From positions 1-12,114 of the forward strand of contig DFDU01000069.1 in the NCBI GenBank assembly GCA_002369325.1: a DNA stretch of 12,114 nucleotides, given 5' to 3'. Below are positions 6,185-12,114 of the stretch, in pieces. Each line of letters opens with the position of its first letter. Position 1 is the first letter of the stretch. The notes under the pieces are model-generated. The model saw nothing but the letters and a program-made list of their open reading frames with translations. It was not told the origin of the DNA and searched no databases. The DNA comes from Lachnospiraceae bacterium UBA3820. Its GTDB lineage: Bacteria; Bacillota; Clostridia; Lachnospirales; Lachnospiraceae. A program made the position numbers and the translations under genes.

Positions 6185-7846
6185 TTAAGCCGGCTTATAA
6201 GAACTCTTAAGAGAAACAATTCTATTAAATACCAACTTATCATCCGTAGTGTCTTTAATATCAACACAGAAAAATCCGTTTCTTATGAATTGGAAAGACT
6301 CTCCCGGCTTCGCATCCTTAAATGCCGCCTCAAGCTTACAATCCGTAAGTATGGTAAGCGAATTAGGATTATAATTAAGAGTTCCGTCCTCATTAAGCTT
6401 ACCCTTTTCTTCATCAACAATATTTTCATAAAGTCGAACCTCTGCATCTATGGCAGTCTGAGCGTCAACCCAATGAATCGTACCCTTAACTTTTCTTCCC
6501 TCAAAGCCTGAACCGCTTCTGGTTTCCGGATCATAGGTACAATGTATTTCCGTAACTTTACCGTTTTCATCTTTCTTATAATCAACACATTTTACAAAAT
6601 AAGCGCCCTTAAGTCTTACTTCATTTCCCGGGAAAAGCCTGAAATATTTCTTTGGAGGCTCCTCCATAAAATCATCCCTGTCAATATAAAGCTCACGGCT
6701 AAAGGCAACCTTTCTTGTACCCGCCTGCTCATTTTCCTGATTATTCTCTATGTCAAAGTATTCTACCTGACCCTCTGGATAATTGTCGATTATAAGCTTT
6801 ATAGGATCAAGTACAGCCATCATACGGTTGGCTTTCATCTTAAGGTCTTCTCTGATACAATACTCAAGCATTGCATAATCCGACGAGCTTTGAGCCTTTG
6901 AAACACCGGAAAGCTCCATAAATTTCTTAATTGACTCAGGAGTATATCCTCTTCTTCTCAATGCGGCTATAGACACAAGTCTCGGATCATCCCAGCCGTC
7001 AACAATACCGTCTTCAACAAGCTTTTTGATATATCTCTTACCCGTAACCACATTAGTAAGATAAAGCTTTGCAAACTCAATCTGTCTCGGTGGATTCGGA
7101 TATTCAAGTTCATTTACCACCCAATCATATAAAGGTCTGTGATCTTCAAATTCAAGAGTACAAATGGAATGAGTTATTCCTTCTATGGCATCCTCTATCG
7201 GATGCGCAAAATCATACATCGGATAAATGCACCACTTATCTCCAGTATTATGATGAGTCATTCGTGCTATACGATAAATAACGGGATCTCTCATGTTTAT
7301 ATTCGGAGATGCCATATCTATCTTGGCACGAAGTACCTTTGAGCCGTCAGGAAACTCTCCGTTTTTCATACGCTCGAATAAATCAAGGTTTTCTTCAACG
7401 CTTCTGTCTCTGTATGGGCTGTTTTTTCCCGGGTTCTTAAAATCTCCTCTGTATTCTCTTATCTCATCCGCTGTAAGGTCACAAACAAAAGCTTTACCTT
7501 TCTTGATAAGCTTAACCGCAGCCTCATACATATCATCAAAATAGTCCGAAGCAAAATGAACCGTATCGCCGAAATCAGCTCCGAGCCATTTAATATCATC
7601 TATAATCGACTGAACAAATTCTGTTTTTTCCTTGGTAGGATTTGTATCATCAAATCTGAAATTAAACTTTCCGTTATATTCTTTCGCAAGTCCGTAATTT
7701 AAAAGTATTGATTTAGCATGTCCTATATGAAGATAACCGTTAGGTTCCGGCGGAAATCTTGTCACAACCTCCTTATATCTTCCCTCTTTTAAGTCCTTAT
7801 CTATTTCCTGTTCAATAAAATTTTTTGAAATTACTTCGCCTTCCAT
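6185..7846 (-). CDS. glnS: Glutaminyl-tRNA synthetase
   Basis: GlnRS charges tRNA-Gln with glutamine in the cytoplasm. The 553 residues match the usual length of bacterial GlnRS. FPPEPNGYLHIGHAKS (31-46) carries the class I HIGH motif. FDDTNP follows, and the KMSKS-like loop lies in VVTGKRYIKKLVEDG. DGWDDPRLVSIAALRRRGYTPESIKKF and EYCIREDLK are typical of GlnRS rather than the non-discriminating GluRS. Many Firmicutes such as Bacillus lack GlnRS and amidate Glu-tRNA-Gln instead, so its presence points to Clostridia with a separate glnS. AGGAGG is 5 bases before the ATG and a strong promoter lies 33 bases upstream of it. It leads the glnS-DUF2225-C92-like transcript. Confidence 0.97.
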   Translation of the reverse strand: MEGEVISKNFIEQEIDKDLKEGRYKEVVTRFPPEPNGYLHIGHAKSILLNYGLAKEYNGKFNFRFDDTNPTKEKTEFVQSIIDDIKWLGADFGDTVHFASDYFDDMYEAAVKLIKKGKAFVCDLTADEIREYRGDFKNPGKNSPYRDRSVEENLDLFERMKNGEFPDGSKVLRAKIDMASPNINMRDPVIYRIARMTHHNTGDKWCIYPMYDFAHPIEDAIEGITHSICTLEFEDHRPLYDWVVNELEYPNPPRQIEFAKLYLTNVVTGKRYIKKLVEDGIVDGWDDPRLVSIAALRRRGYTPESIKKFMELSGVSKAQSSSDYAMLEYCIREDLKMKANRMMAVLDPIKLIIDNYPEGQVEYFDIENNQENEQAGTRKVAFSRELYIDRDDFMEEPPKKYFRLFPGNEVRLKGAYFVKCVDYKKDENGKVTEIHCTYDPETRSGSGFEGRKVKGTIHWVDAQTAIDAEVRLYENIVDEEKGKLNEDGTLNYNPNSLTILTDCKLEAAFKDAKPGESFQFIRNGFFCVDIKDTTDDKLVFNRIVSLKSSYKPA

Positions 7847-7878
7847 ATCTGCCTCCTAAACAAAATAAACCAAATGTA

Positions 7879-7907
7879 ATAATATCATTAAACATGCTTA
7901 TCGTCAA
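7879..7907 (-). promoter_or_regulatory. Sigma-A promoter of the glnS transcript
   Basis: On the minus strand TTGACG (7907-7902) and TATTAT (7884-7879) are separated by exactly 17 bases, each one base from consensus. The leader before the ATG at 7846 would be only about 25 bases, leaving no room for a T-box or other riboswitch, so glnS is probably expressed constitutively. Confidence 0.88.
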
Positions 7908-7921
7908 TTTATTATTGAAGA

Positions 7922-7952
7922 AAGGCTTATAGGAATTTTTCCCATAAGCCTT
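7922..7952 (-). terminator. Terminator after the cohesin-like gene
   Basis: AAGGCTTAT (7922-7930) pairs with ATAAGCCTT (7944-7952), and a further four pairs form inside after one mismatch. On the minus strand the stem is followed by TTTCTTCAATAA, which is U-rich but broken. It starts 7 bases beyond the stop codon at 7959 and ends just before the glnS promoter. The stem is strong; the tail is weaker than in the other terminators here. Confidence 0.65.
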
Positions 7953-7958
7953 ATAATT

Positions 7959-9929
7959 CTATTTGTCCGAATCATCAGTAAATGCACTGTCTTTTTCGGC
8001 ATCATAATTATCAGGGAAATCAAACTTGATCGTTTCAATTTCACCGGAAGTTTCTTCCCGGGTTTCTTTGATTTCTTCCTTGATTTCTTCGTTAAACGCC
8101 TCGACTTCTGCCTTTGTTTCTTCTGTCTTTCTTTCAGCTTCCTCGTTATCTTTTTTCTTAAAGTTCATTATTTGTATATTTCTGTCTTTTGCAACAGGCA
8201 ATACCTTATTTATATCGGATTTTGATGTTTCATCCTTATTATCATTTACATCCCTATCCTCTTCATATGCCTTTCTTTCTTCTTCGTATACTGTTTCCTC
8301 ATGATTTGCCTTATTTCTTTTTTCCGCTTTCTTAGTTTCAGGTTCAAAAATCATTTCGGATTCTTTAGATTTTTTTGATTTTTTAGCATATTTCTCATCG
8401 ACATCCTCATCGAATGTCTCTTCATCTTCAATATCATCTTCGTCAAACTCATCTTTCGATCTAAGTATAACAATAAGCGTAATAATCGTTATAATTAAAA
8501 GAAATGTCAATATACCCAAGCCTACGCAAATAATACCCAGAGTCTTTTTTGTAAAAAATCCTCCATCATCATTTGATATAGGCTTTTCTTCAACCACCGG
8601 TTCAACAGGTGTGGCAATTGTTTCGGTTGCAACCTCTTCTTTAATCTCAGGCCTTTCGGTTTCAACATATCTTAAAAATGCCTTTTCCTTTTTATCATAC
8701 CAATAAAAGCCTTCATCGCCTGCTATGTTGATAGCATATACAAGATATATATTTGCATCTTTTATATCATTTGATTTATAAACAACAACCTTTTCACCTA
8801 TACCGCCCAGATCAAGCTCAGTCTTTTCAAACCCTTCCGGTATTTCAACTCCTTCAGGTGCTTCCGTAATAACATATCTGTTAAATTCGGATGAATACTC
8901 TCTGTATGGTATAAAGCTTTCCTTGTCTTTATCGTATATAAACCATTCCAACGCAGTCTCATCCGCATCAACCGACGCATCATTTTCTTCCGGAGTCTTC
9001 TCAAGACAAACCAATACTATCTTCTTATTTGGTGACTCAAAGGCAAGTACTTCCCAATCCTTATAGGTTGCTGTAATCTCATTATAGCCTTCAGGAATCT
9101 CAAGTCCCTTACTGCTTTGAACAAAGCTGTATTCTTTACCGTCTATGTTTGTCTTCGCATCACCTAAAACTTCTCCGGCTGCAACACTTAAGGTATAAAC
9201 CTTAACTGCACCGTTTTCAGCAGTAACAGTAACCGTAACGGTATTTGCGCCCGGCTCGATAAGCCCCGCTCCCTTAACGGCTGTAGTTGCCTTTTCATCT
9301 TCCGCAACCGCACTGACAACCATACTGGTTACATCTTCATCAACCTGTACCGAATAAGATGTTGTGGAAGGTGAAAATGCCGGCTCAAGCGTTCCCGGTG
9401 AGATCTGCAGGCTCTTTAAATTACAATTTGAAGATCTTCCATCATCCTCGGTTGTAGTCTGATCATTATTTTGGTTATTATCACTGTTCTGATTATTATT
9501 TGATGTGGTAGCAACGGTTACCGAAGCTCCGGCATGACTAATCGAAAGCTGGTTATAGTTTATATCATAGCATTCGGAACCACTTGTTGAAATATAACAG
9601 GAACCGTTACCTATTGCCGTAAACGAAAGAGTTGTCGAACCTGCACCGGTTCCTACAAGTCTTATGGTTCCTCCGCCCCCGTTTGCCTGTGCCGAACCGC
9701 TTCCCGAGTTAAATTGCAAAACGCTTGCATCATATGATACGTAAATATCATAGGCTGAAATATCCGAACCATTCACACTTACTGTTGCACTTACACTACC
9801 TCCAATACTGGTTGAGCTTGACGAAAGTGCTATGCTGACAGATGCAGCAGCCTTTGAATCGATAACTCCGAAATTAAGACATATTACAAATGCCAAAATA
9901 AATGTAATAATTCTTTTCATTGTTTTCAT
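7959..9929 (-). CDS. Membrane-anchored cohesin-like surface protein with acidic cytoplasmic tail
   Basis: A 656-residue single-pass protein. Residues 1-28 are a signal peptide ending SKAAA. About 30-139 resemble a cohesin domain; YVSYDASVLQF (63-73) matches the YDPSVLEF core. A low-complexity Asn/Gln/Thr linker follows (142-168), then a cadherin-like beta-sandwich (about 169-251) and a region with two related copies (about 273-426). One membrane segment (463-489) precedes a roughly 165-residue cytoplasmic tail dominated by Glu, Asp and Lys. Cohesins bind dockerins, and the gene just upstream on the same strand ends in a dockerin, so this is the likely docking partner. The start is set by GGAG 6 bases before ATG 9929; an in-frame ATG at 9941 is possible. 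The 58-base gap to the upstream gene has no clear terminator. Domain order is sure; the cohesin call is fairly sure; the tail's role is unknown. Confidence 0.83.
   Translation of the reverse strand: MKTMKRIITFILAFVICLNFGVIDSKAAASVSIALSSSSTSIGGSVSATVSVNGSDISAYDIYVSYDASVLQFNSGSGSAQANGGGGTIRLVGTGAGSTTLSFTAIGNGSCYISTSGSECYDINYNQLSISHAGASVTVATTSNNNQNSDNNQNNDQTTTEDDGRSSNCNLKSLQISPGTLEPAFSPSTTSYSVQVDEDVTSMVVSAVAEDEKATTAVKGAGLIEPGANTVTVTVTAENGAVKVYTLSVAAGEVLGDAKTNIDGKEYSFVQSSKGLEIPEGYNEITATYKDWEVLAFESPNKKIVLVCLEKTPEENDASVDADETALEWFIYDKDKESFIPYREYSSEFNRYVITEAPEGVEIPEGFEKTELDLGGIGEKVVVYKSNDIKDANIYLVYAINIAGDEGFYWYDKKEKAFLRYVETERPEIKEEVATETIATPVEPVVEEKPISNDDGGFFTKKTLGIICVGLGILTFLLIITIITLIVILRSKDEFDEDDIEDEETFDEDVDEKYAKKSKKSKESEMIFEPETKKAEKRNKANHEETVYEEERKAYEEDRDVNDNKDETSKSDINKVLPVAKDRNIQIMNFKKKDNEEAERKTEETKAEVEAFNEEIKEEIKETREETSGEIETIKFDFPDNYDAEKDSAFTDDSDK
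8652..9113 (-). repeat. Two related copies within the cohesin-like protein (protein level)
   Basis: Copy 1 (about 8865-9113) begins GLEIPEGY and ends WFIYDKDKESFIPYREY. Copy 2 (about 8652-8861) begins GVEIPEGF and ends FYWYDKKEKAFLRYVET. Between these landmarks both contain a hydrophobic strand and a Ser (AFES, VYKS) at comparable places. The copies are diverged, so this is an old duplication of a domain of about 70-80 residues with no family I recognise. It lies between the cadherin-like domain and the membrane segment. Confidence 0.7.
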
Positions 9930-9987
9930 ATCATTCTCCATTCTACAACTTGCAGTTGTTATTTACGGTTATAATTTTAACGTTTAA

Positions 9988-11919
9988 TTAACCTATGGTT
10001 TCAATACCTACTATATGTCTTTGAAGCTTTACTATATCAAGAACAGATACCTTTCCGTCTCCGTTCAAATCGCATGCAGCTGTAAGTGCCGCGTCTGCTG
10101 TATCAAGTCCGACTATAACTCTTTGTATTTTAACTATATCAAGAACTGATATCTTTCCGTCTCCGTTAACATCACCCTTGGAAGCACTCGTGCTTCCTCC
10201 CGAGGTGCCTCCCGATGAAGAAGCCGACATATCGGTTCCTATGGTTTGTGAACCGGCTGCCGCATTTCCTCTTACCACCGTAAGTGTATAAGTTCTTGTA
10301 GCGCCCGTCTGGGCAATTACATTTATCTTAATATAATTTGTACCCTCGATAAGATTTATCGTTCCGGTACCTGATACGGATGAGGTTGAAACTACAGGTG
10401 AACCGGATACAGTAATTGACGAAACCGATGAACCTACAATAAGCGAATAATCGGTAACATTGTTTACGGCAAATGTAGGTGTGATTGAATAACCACTTAT
10501 ACTAAGTGTTTTAAGCCAATTATTAGGATTTCCCGAATCGGCAGGTTTTACACATGCAGTTGCCGGCATGTTGCTGTAAACCGGTATCTTAAATACCATT
10601 GTAGATTCCAAAAGATTATTCGCCTTATAAGCTTTGTAATTAGTCTGGCTTTCCGTAGTCGGTGACTGAATATTTGACATATATTGGTGATTAAACAAAT
10701 TACCGGTATATGTAACATTGAATTTCTGAGTATATAAAGTATCCTGACCTCTTTGAATATAAGATGCTCCGAGGTACTGTGCTCCACCTATAATACTTTT
10801 TGAAGCAGAATTCCATGGTCTTCCGTATGTACCCGTCTGTGATGCCCAGTATAATCCCTTTTCCACCGGCGAACCGTTTGCTGTATCAAAGGCACCAATA
10901 TTGTAATAATTAAATATTCCCGGATATGACGAGCTTGTACCCTTGGCCGCCACTCCTCCGGTATTACCCATTTCGAGTTTTATTCTTGAAGCAATATGAT
11001 AAGGACTCACTCCGCTCTGCGCCGCAGCCTCCATAATTATATCCGAATATTGTCTTGATTCTCCGGGAGGTGTTGCATTATACATAAATGATCCGTTAAG
11101 AATTGCCTCAACTCCCTGCTTATTTTGAACTCCGTCCTGATAAGAAAGGCTTTCAAAAACAAATACGAAGTTTTCGTAAAGATATGTTCGCGGATCAATA
11201 TAATATCTGACAAGGTCGTCAGATGCCGCAAACCATATTTTTCCGTCAAATGGTGACCATGTATTTGTTGCCGGATTATAACCGACACCTATACTTCTCC
11301 AATTATAATGAGGTGCCGACGAGGCTCCGTAAATTAAATTCTTAACCTGTCCCTGCTTATTTACCTCATTGCTGATAAGGGTATTCCAGTCTATTCCGGT
11401 CTGAACGGCTTTAAATTGCCAATTCGGATGAATAGCATGGATATCTCTTAAAAGCACCTTATAGCTTTCCGGAAAACCTTCAGCTGAAAGCTGTGATTCA
11501 AAATCCGAATCCGAAAGAACCACATTGGCCGCCGGTGCTGCAGCGCCTCCGCCCTGTGAAGTTCCCCCGTCAGAGGAGGTACTACTGTTTCCATCGGTCA
11601 ATGTTACAAACTGCGATGATACGTAGCCCGTATAGCTGTTTCCGTTATAAACAAGAGAAACCTTATACCATGCCGAATTGGTCGTATCCAAAACGGTAAG
11701 CTCATGTCCTCCGTTTAATTTTATTCCTTTTCCGTTTTCGTCCGTAACGGCATTTCCATTTGGTGCAACCCTGAAATTAACGTTGGTAACGCCGTCGGTT
11801 ATTTTTCCTGCTGATGCGGCATATGAATTATTGCCGTTTTGTCCTATGTAAAAGATATTGATAATAAGAATAAATGTTAAAAGTATATAAATAATTTTTT
11901 TTCTTTTAAAACTCAACAT
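9988..11919 (-). CDS. Secreted SH3-glucosaminidase-cadherin-like protein with C-terminal dockerin
   Basis: A 643-residue secreted peptidoglycan hydrolase, probably an endo-beta-N-acetylglucosaminidase. Residues 1-36 form a signal peptide (KRKK, hydrophobic core, YAAS). About 38-108 are a bacterial SH3 domain (VNFRVAP, WYKVSLVYNG, GYVSSQFV). A Ser/Gly linker follows. The catalytic region is about 138-450, with HPNWQF and the block HIASRIKLEMGNTGG, where Glu316 is the likely catalytic acid, then YNYYNIGAF. A cadherin-like domain (about 468-550) leads through a Ser/Gly linker to a dockerin (581-643) with two calcium loops, DVNGDGKISVLD and DLNGDGKVSVLD. GGAG 6 bases before ATG 11919 sets the start; a GTG at 11949 and an ATG at 11931 are in frame but less likely. 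It is the first gene of the pair with the cohesin-like protein, which probably anchors it. Substrate linkage is inferred from family resemblance. Confidence 0.9.
   Translation of the reverse strand: MLSFKRKKIIYILLTFILIINIFYIGQNGNNSYAASAGKITDGVTNVNFRVAPNGNAVTDENGKGIKLNGGHELTVLDTTNSAWYKVSLVYNGNSYTGYVSSQFVTLTDGNSSTSSDGGTSQGGGAAAPAANVVLSDSDFESQLSAEGFPESYKVLLRDIHAIHPNWQFKAVQTGIDWNTLISNEVNKQGQVKNLIYGASSAPHYNWRSIGVGYNPATNTWSPFDGKIWFAASDDLVRYYIDPRTYLYENFVFVFESLSYQDGVQNKQGVEAILNGSFMYNATPPGESRQYSDIIMEAAAQSGVSPYHIASRIKLEMGNTGGVAAKGTSSSYPGIFNYYNIGAFDTANGSPVEKGLYWASQTGTYGRPWNSASKSIIGGAQYLGASYIQRGQDTLYTQKFNVTYTGNLFNHQYMSNIQSPTTESQTNYKAYKANNLLESTMVFKIPVYSNMPATACVKPADSGNPNNWLKTLSISGYSITPTFAVNNVTDYSLIVGSSVSSITVSGSPVVSTSSVSGTGTINLIEGTNYIKINVIAQTGATRTYTLTVVRGNAAAGSQTIGTDMSASSSGGTSGGSTSASKGDVNGDGKISVLDIVKIQRVIVGLDTADAALTAACDLNGDGKVSVLDIVKLQRHIVGIETIG
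10031..10167 (-). repeat. Dockerin-encoding direct repeat, 35 bases, two copies
   Basis: Positions 10031-10065 and 10133-10167 are identical in 33 of 35 bases. They encode the two calcium-binding loops of the dockerin (NGDG, SVLDIV). Such closeness at DNA level, including silent positions, suggests recent duplication or gene conversion between the two halves rather than selection on the protein alone. Confidence 0.9.
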
Positions 11920-11970
11920 ATTAATCTCCATAAACGAGCATATGAACACAACAAATACCTAATCTATGAT

Positions 11971-11999
11971 AGTATACCACGAAATATTGTATATTGCAC
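11971..11999 (-). promoter_or_regulatory. Extended -10 promoter for the dockerin-cohesin gene pair
   Basis: On the minus strand TGGTATACT (11979-11971) is an extended -10 element. A weak -35, GTGCAA, lies at 11999-11994, 17 bases upstream. Two A-tracts follow upstream at the position of an UP element. The site lies about 50 bases before the preferred ATG at 11919. No operator was recognised. Confidence 0.65.
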
Positions 12000-12019
12000 C
12001 ATTTTTTTACATTTTTTTA
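12000..12019 (-). repeat. Tandem 10-base repeat of phased A7 tracts upstream of the promoter
   Basis: CATTTTTTTA occurs twice in a row (12000-12009 and 12010-12019), giving two A7 tracts on the minus strand with a 10-base period, close to one helical turn. They sit just upstream of the -35 box, where an UP element or bent DNA would help RNA polymerase. The first tract does not belong to the tRNA terminator hairpin. Confidence 0.7.
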
Positions 12020-12020
12020 G

Positions 12021-12059
12021 CAAAACAAAAAATGAAGTATCTGTCAGACACTTCATTTT
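12021..12059 (-). terminator. Rho-independent terminator after tRNA-Thr
   Basis: AAAATGAAGT (12029-12038) pairs fully with ACTTCATTTT (12050-12059), and the inner bases extend the stem by a wobble and three more pairs. On the minus strand the stem runs into T6-G-T4. It begins 6 bases after the tRNA 3' end and isolates the tRNA transcript from the surface-protein genes. Confidence 0.9.
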
Positions 12060-12064
12060 CTTAA

Positions 12065-12114
12065 AGCTGCTAACGGGAATCGAACCCGTGACCTCCGCAC
12101 TACCAATGCGACGC
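12065..12114 (-). tRNA. tRNA-Thr(GGU), 3' part; continues past the right edge
   Basis: On the minus strand the T-arm (ACGGG, TTCGATT, CCCGT), a 5-base variable loop AGGTC, and an anticodon arm with loop TTGGTAG are complete. The anticodon GGT lies at 12104-12102, reading Thr codons ACC and ACU. The acceptor 3' strand TAGCAGC (12072-12066) is followed by discriminator T at 12065. CCA is not encoded, as is common in Gram-positive bacteria. The D-arm and 5' acceptor strand are outside the window, so other tRNAs may lie beyond the edge. Confidence 0.92.

Noticed and set aside
6163..6267. 35-codon upstream extension of the DUF2225 gene overlapping glnS
   Set aside because: The extension lies over the glnS 3' end in another frame, and GAGGTG fits the ATG at 6162, from which the family-like sequence begins.
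7847..7878. T-box or other riboswitch in front of glnS
   Set aside because: The promoter lies too close to the start codon to leave room for a structured leader.
8026..8304. Plus-strand Ser-rich open frame opposite the acidic tail
   Set aside because: It is the antisense shadow of the Glu/Lys-rich coding region (Glu codons read backwards as Ser and Phe), without a ribosome binding site.
9945..9959. ACAACT-TGC-AGTTGT hairpin in front of the cohesin-like gene as a terminator or operator
   Set aside because: Only six pairs with a three-base loop and no U-tract; too weak to call, though it could modestly affect translation.

Overview
The window looks like a chromosomal segment of a low-GC Gram-positive anaerobe of the class Clostridia, most likely Lachnospiraceae. 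The pointers are A+T-rich DNA, strong AGGAGG-type ribosome binding sites, an HrcA/CIRCE-controlled groES-groEL operon, a tRNA-Thr without an encoded CCA end, a Clostridia-style glutaminyl-tRNA synthetase, and a secreted glucosaminidase with cadherin-like and dockerin modules. The family-level placement is an inference. Ten protein genes and one tRNA are seen. All are on the minus strand except one (3767-4492). No gap between genes exceeds 300 bases, and there is no sign of phage, insertion sequence or CRISPR.

Right to left, in the direction of most transcription: a partial tRNA-Thr(GGU) ends in a strong terminator. Next comes an extended -10 promoter with two phased A-tracts upstream. It drives a pair of cell-surface genes: a secreted SH3-glucosaminidase-cadherin-like protein ending in a dockerin (9988-11919), and a membrane-anchored protein that begins with a cohesin-like domain and ends in a long acidic cytoplasmic tail (7959-9929). 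A second unit, with a near-consensus promoter at 7879-7907, carries glnS, a DUF2225-type zinc-motif protein and a permuted NlpC/P60-like (YiiX/C92-like) protein. It ends at a 36-base perfect palindrome shared with the convergent gene.

The plus-strand gene 3767-4492 encodes a protein with two internal CxxC...CxxH units. Divergent from it are two alpha/beta hydrolases, one cytoplasmic and one apparently exported, followed by an OGG1-type 8-oxoguanine DNA glycosylase that ends in a terminator. The groES-groEL operon then starts from its own promoter, with a perfect CIRCE operator, and groEL runs off the left edge.

The most interesting part is the right-hand pair. A dockerin-bearing peptidoglycan hydrolase encoded directly upstream of a membrane cohesin-like protein suggests a small self-contained cohesin-dockerin system that holds a wall hydrolase at the membrane, with a charged cytoplasmic tail that could report or control it. 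The individual domains are known. The pairing for cell-wall work, and the tail, are inferences that need testing.
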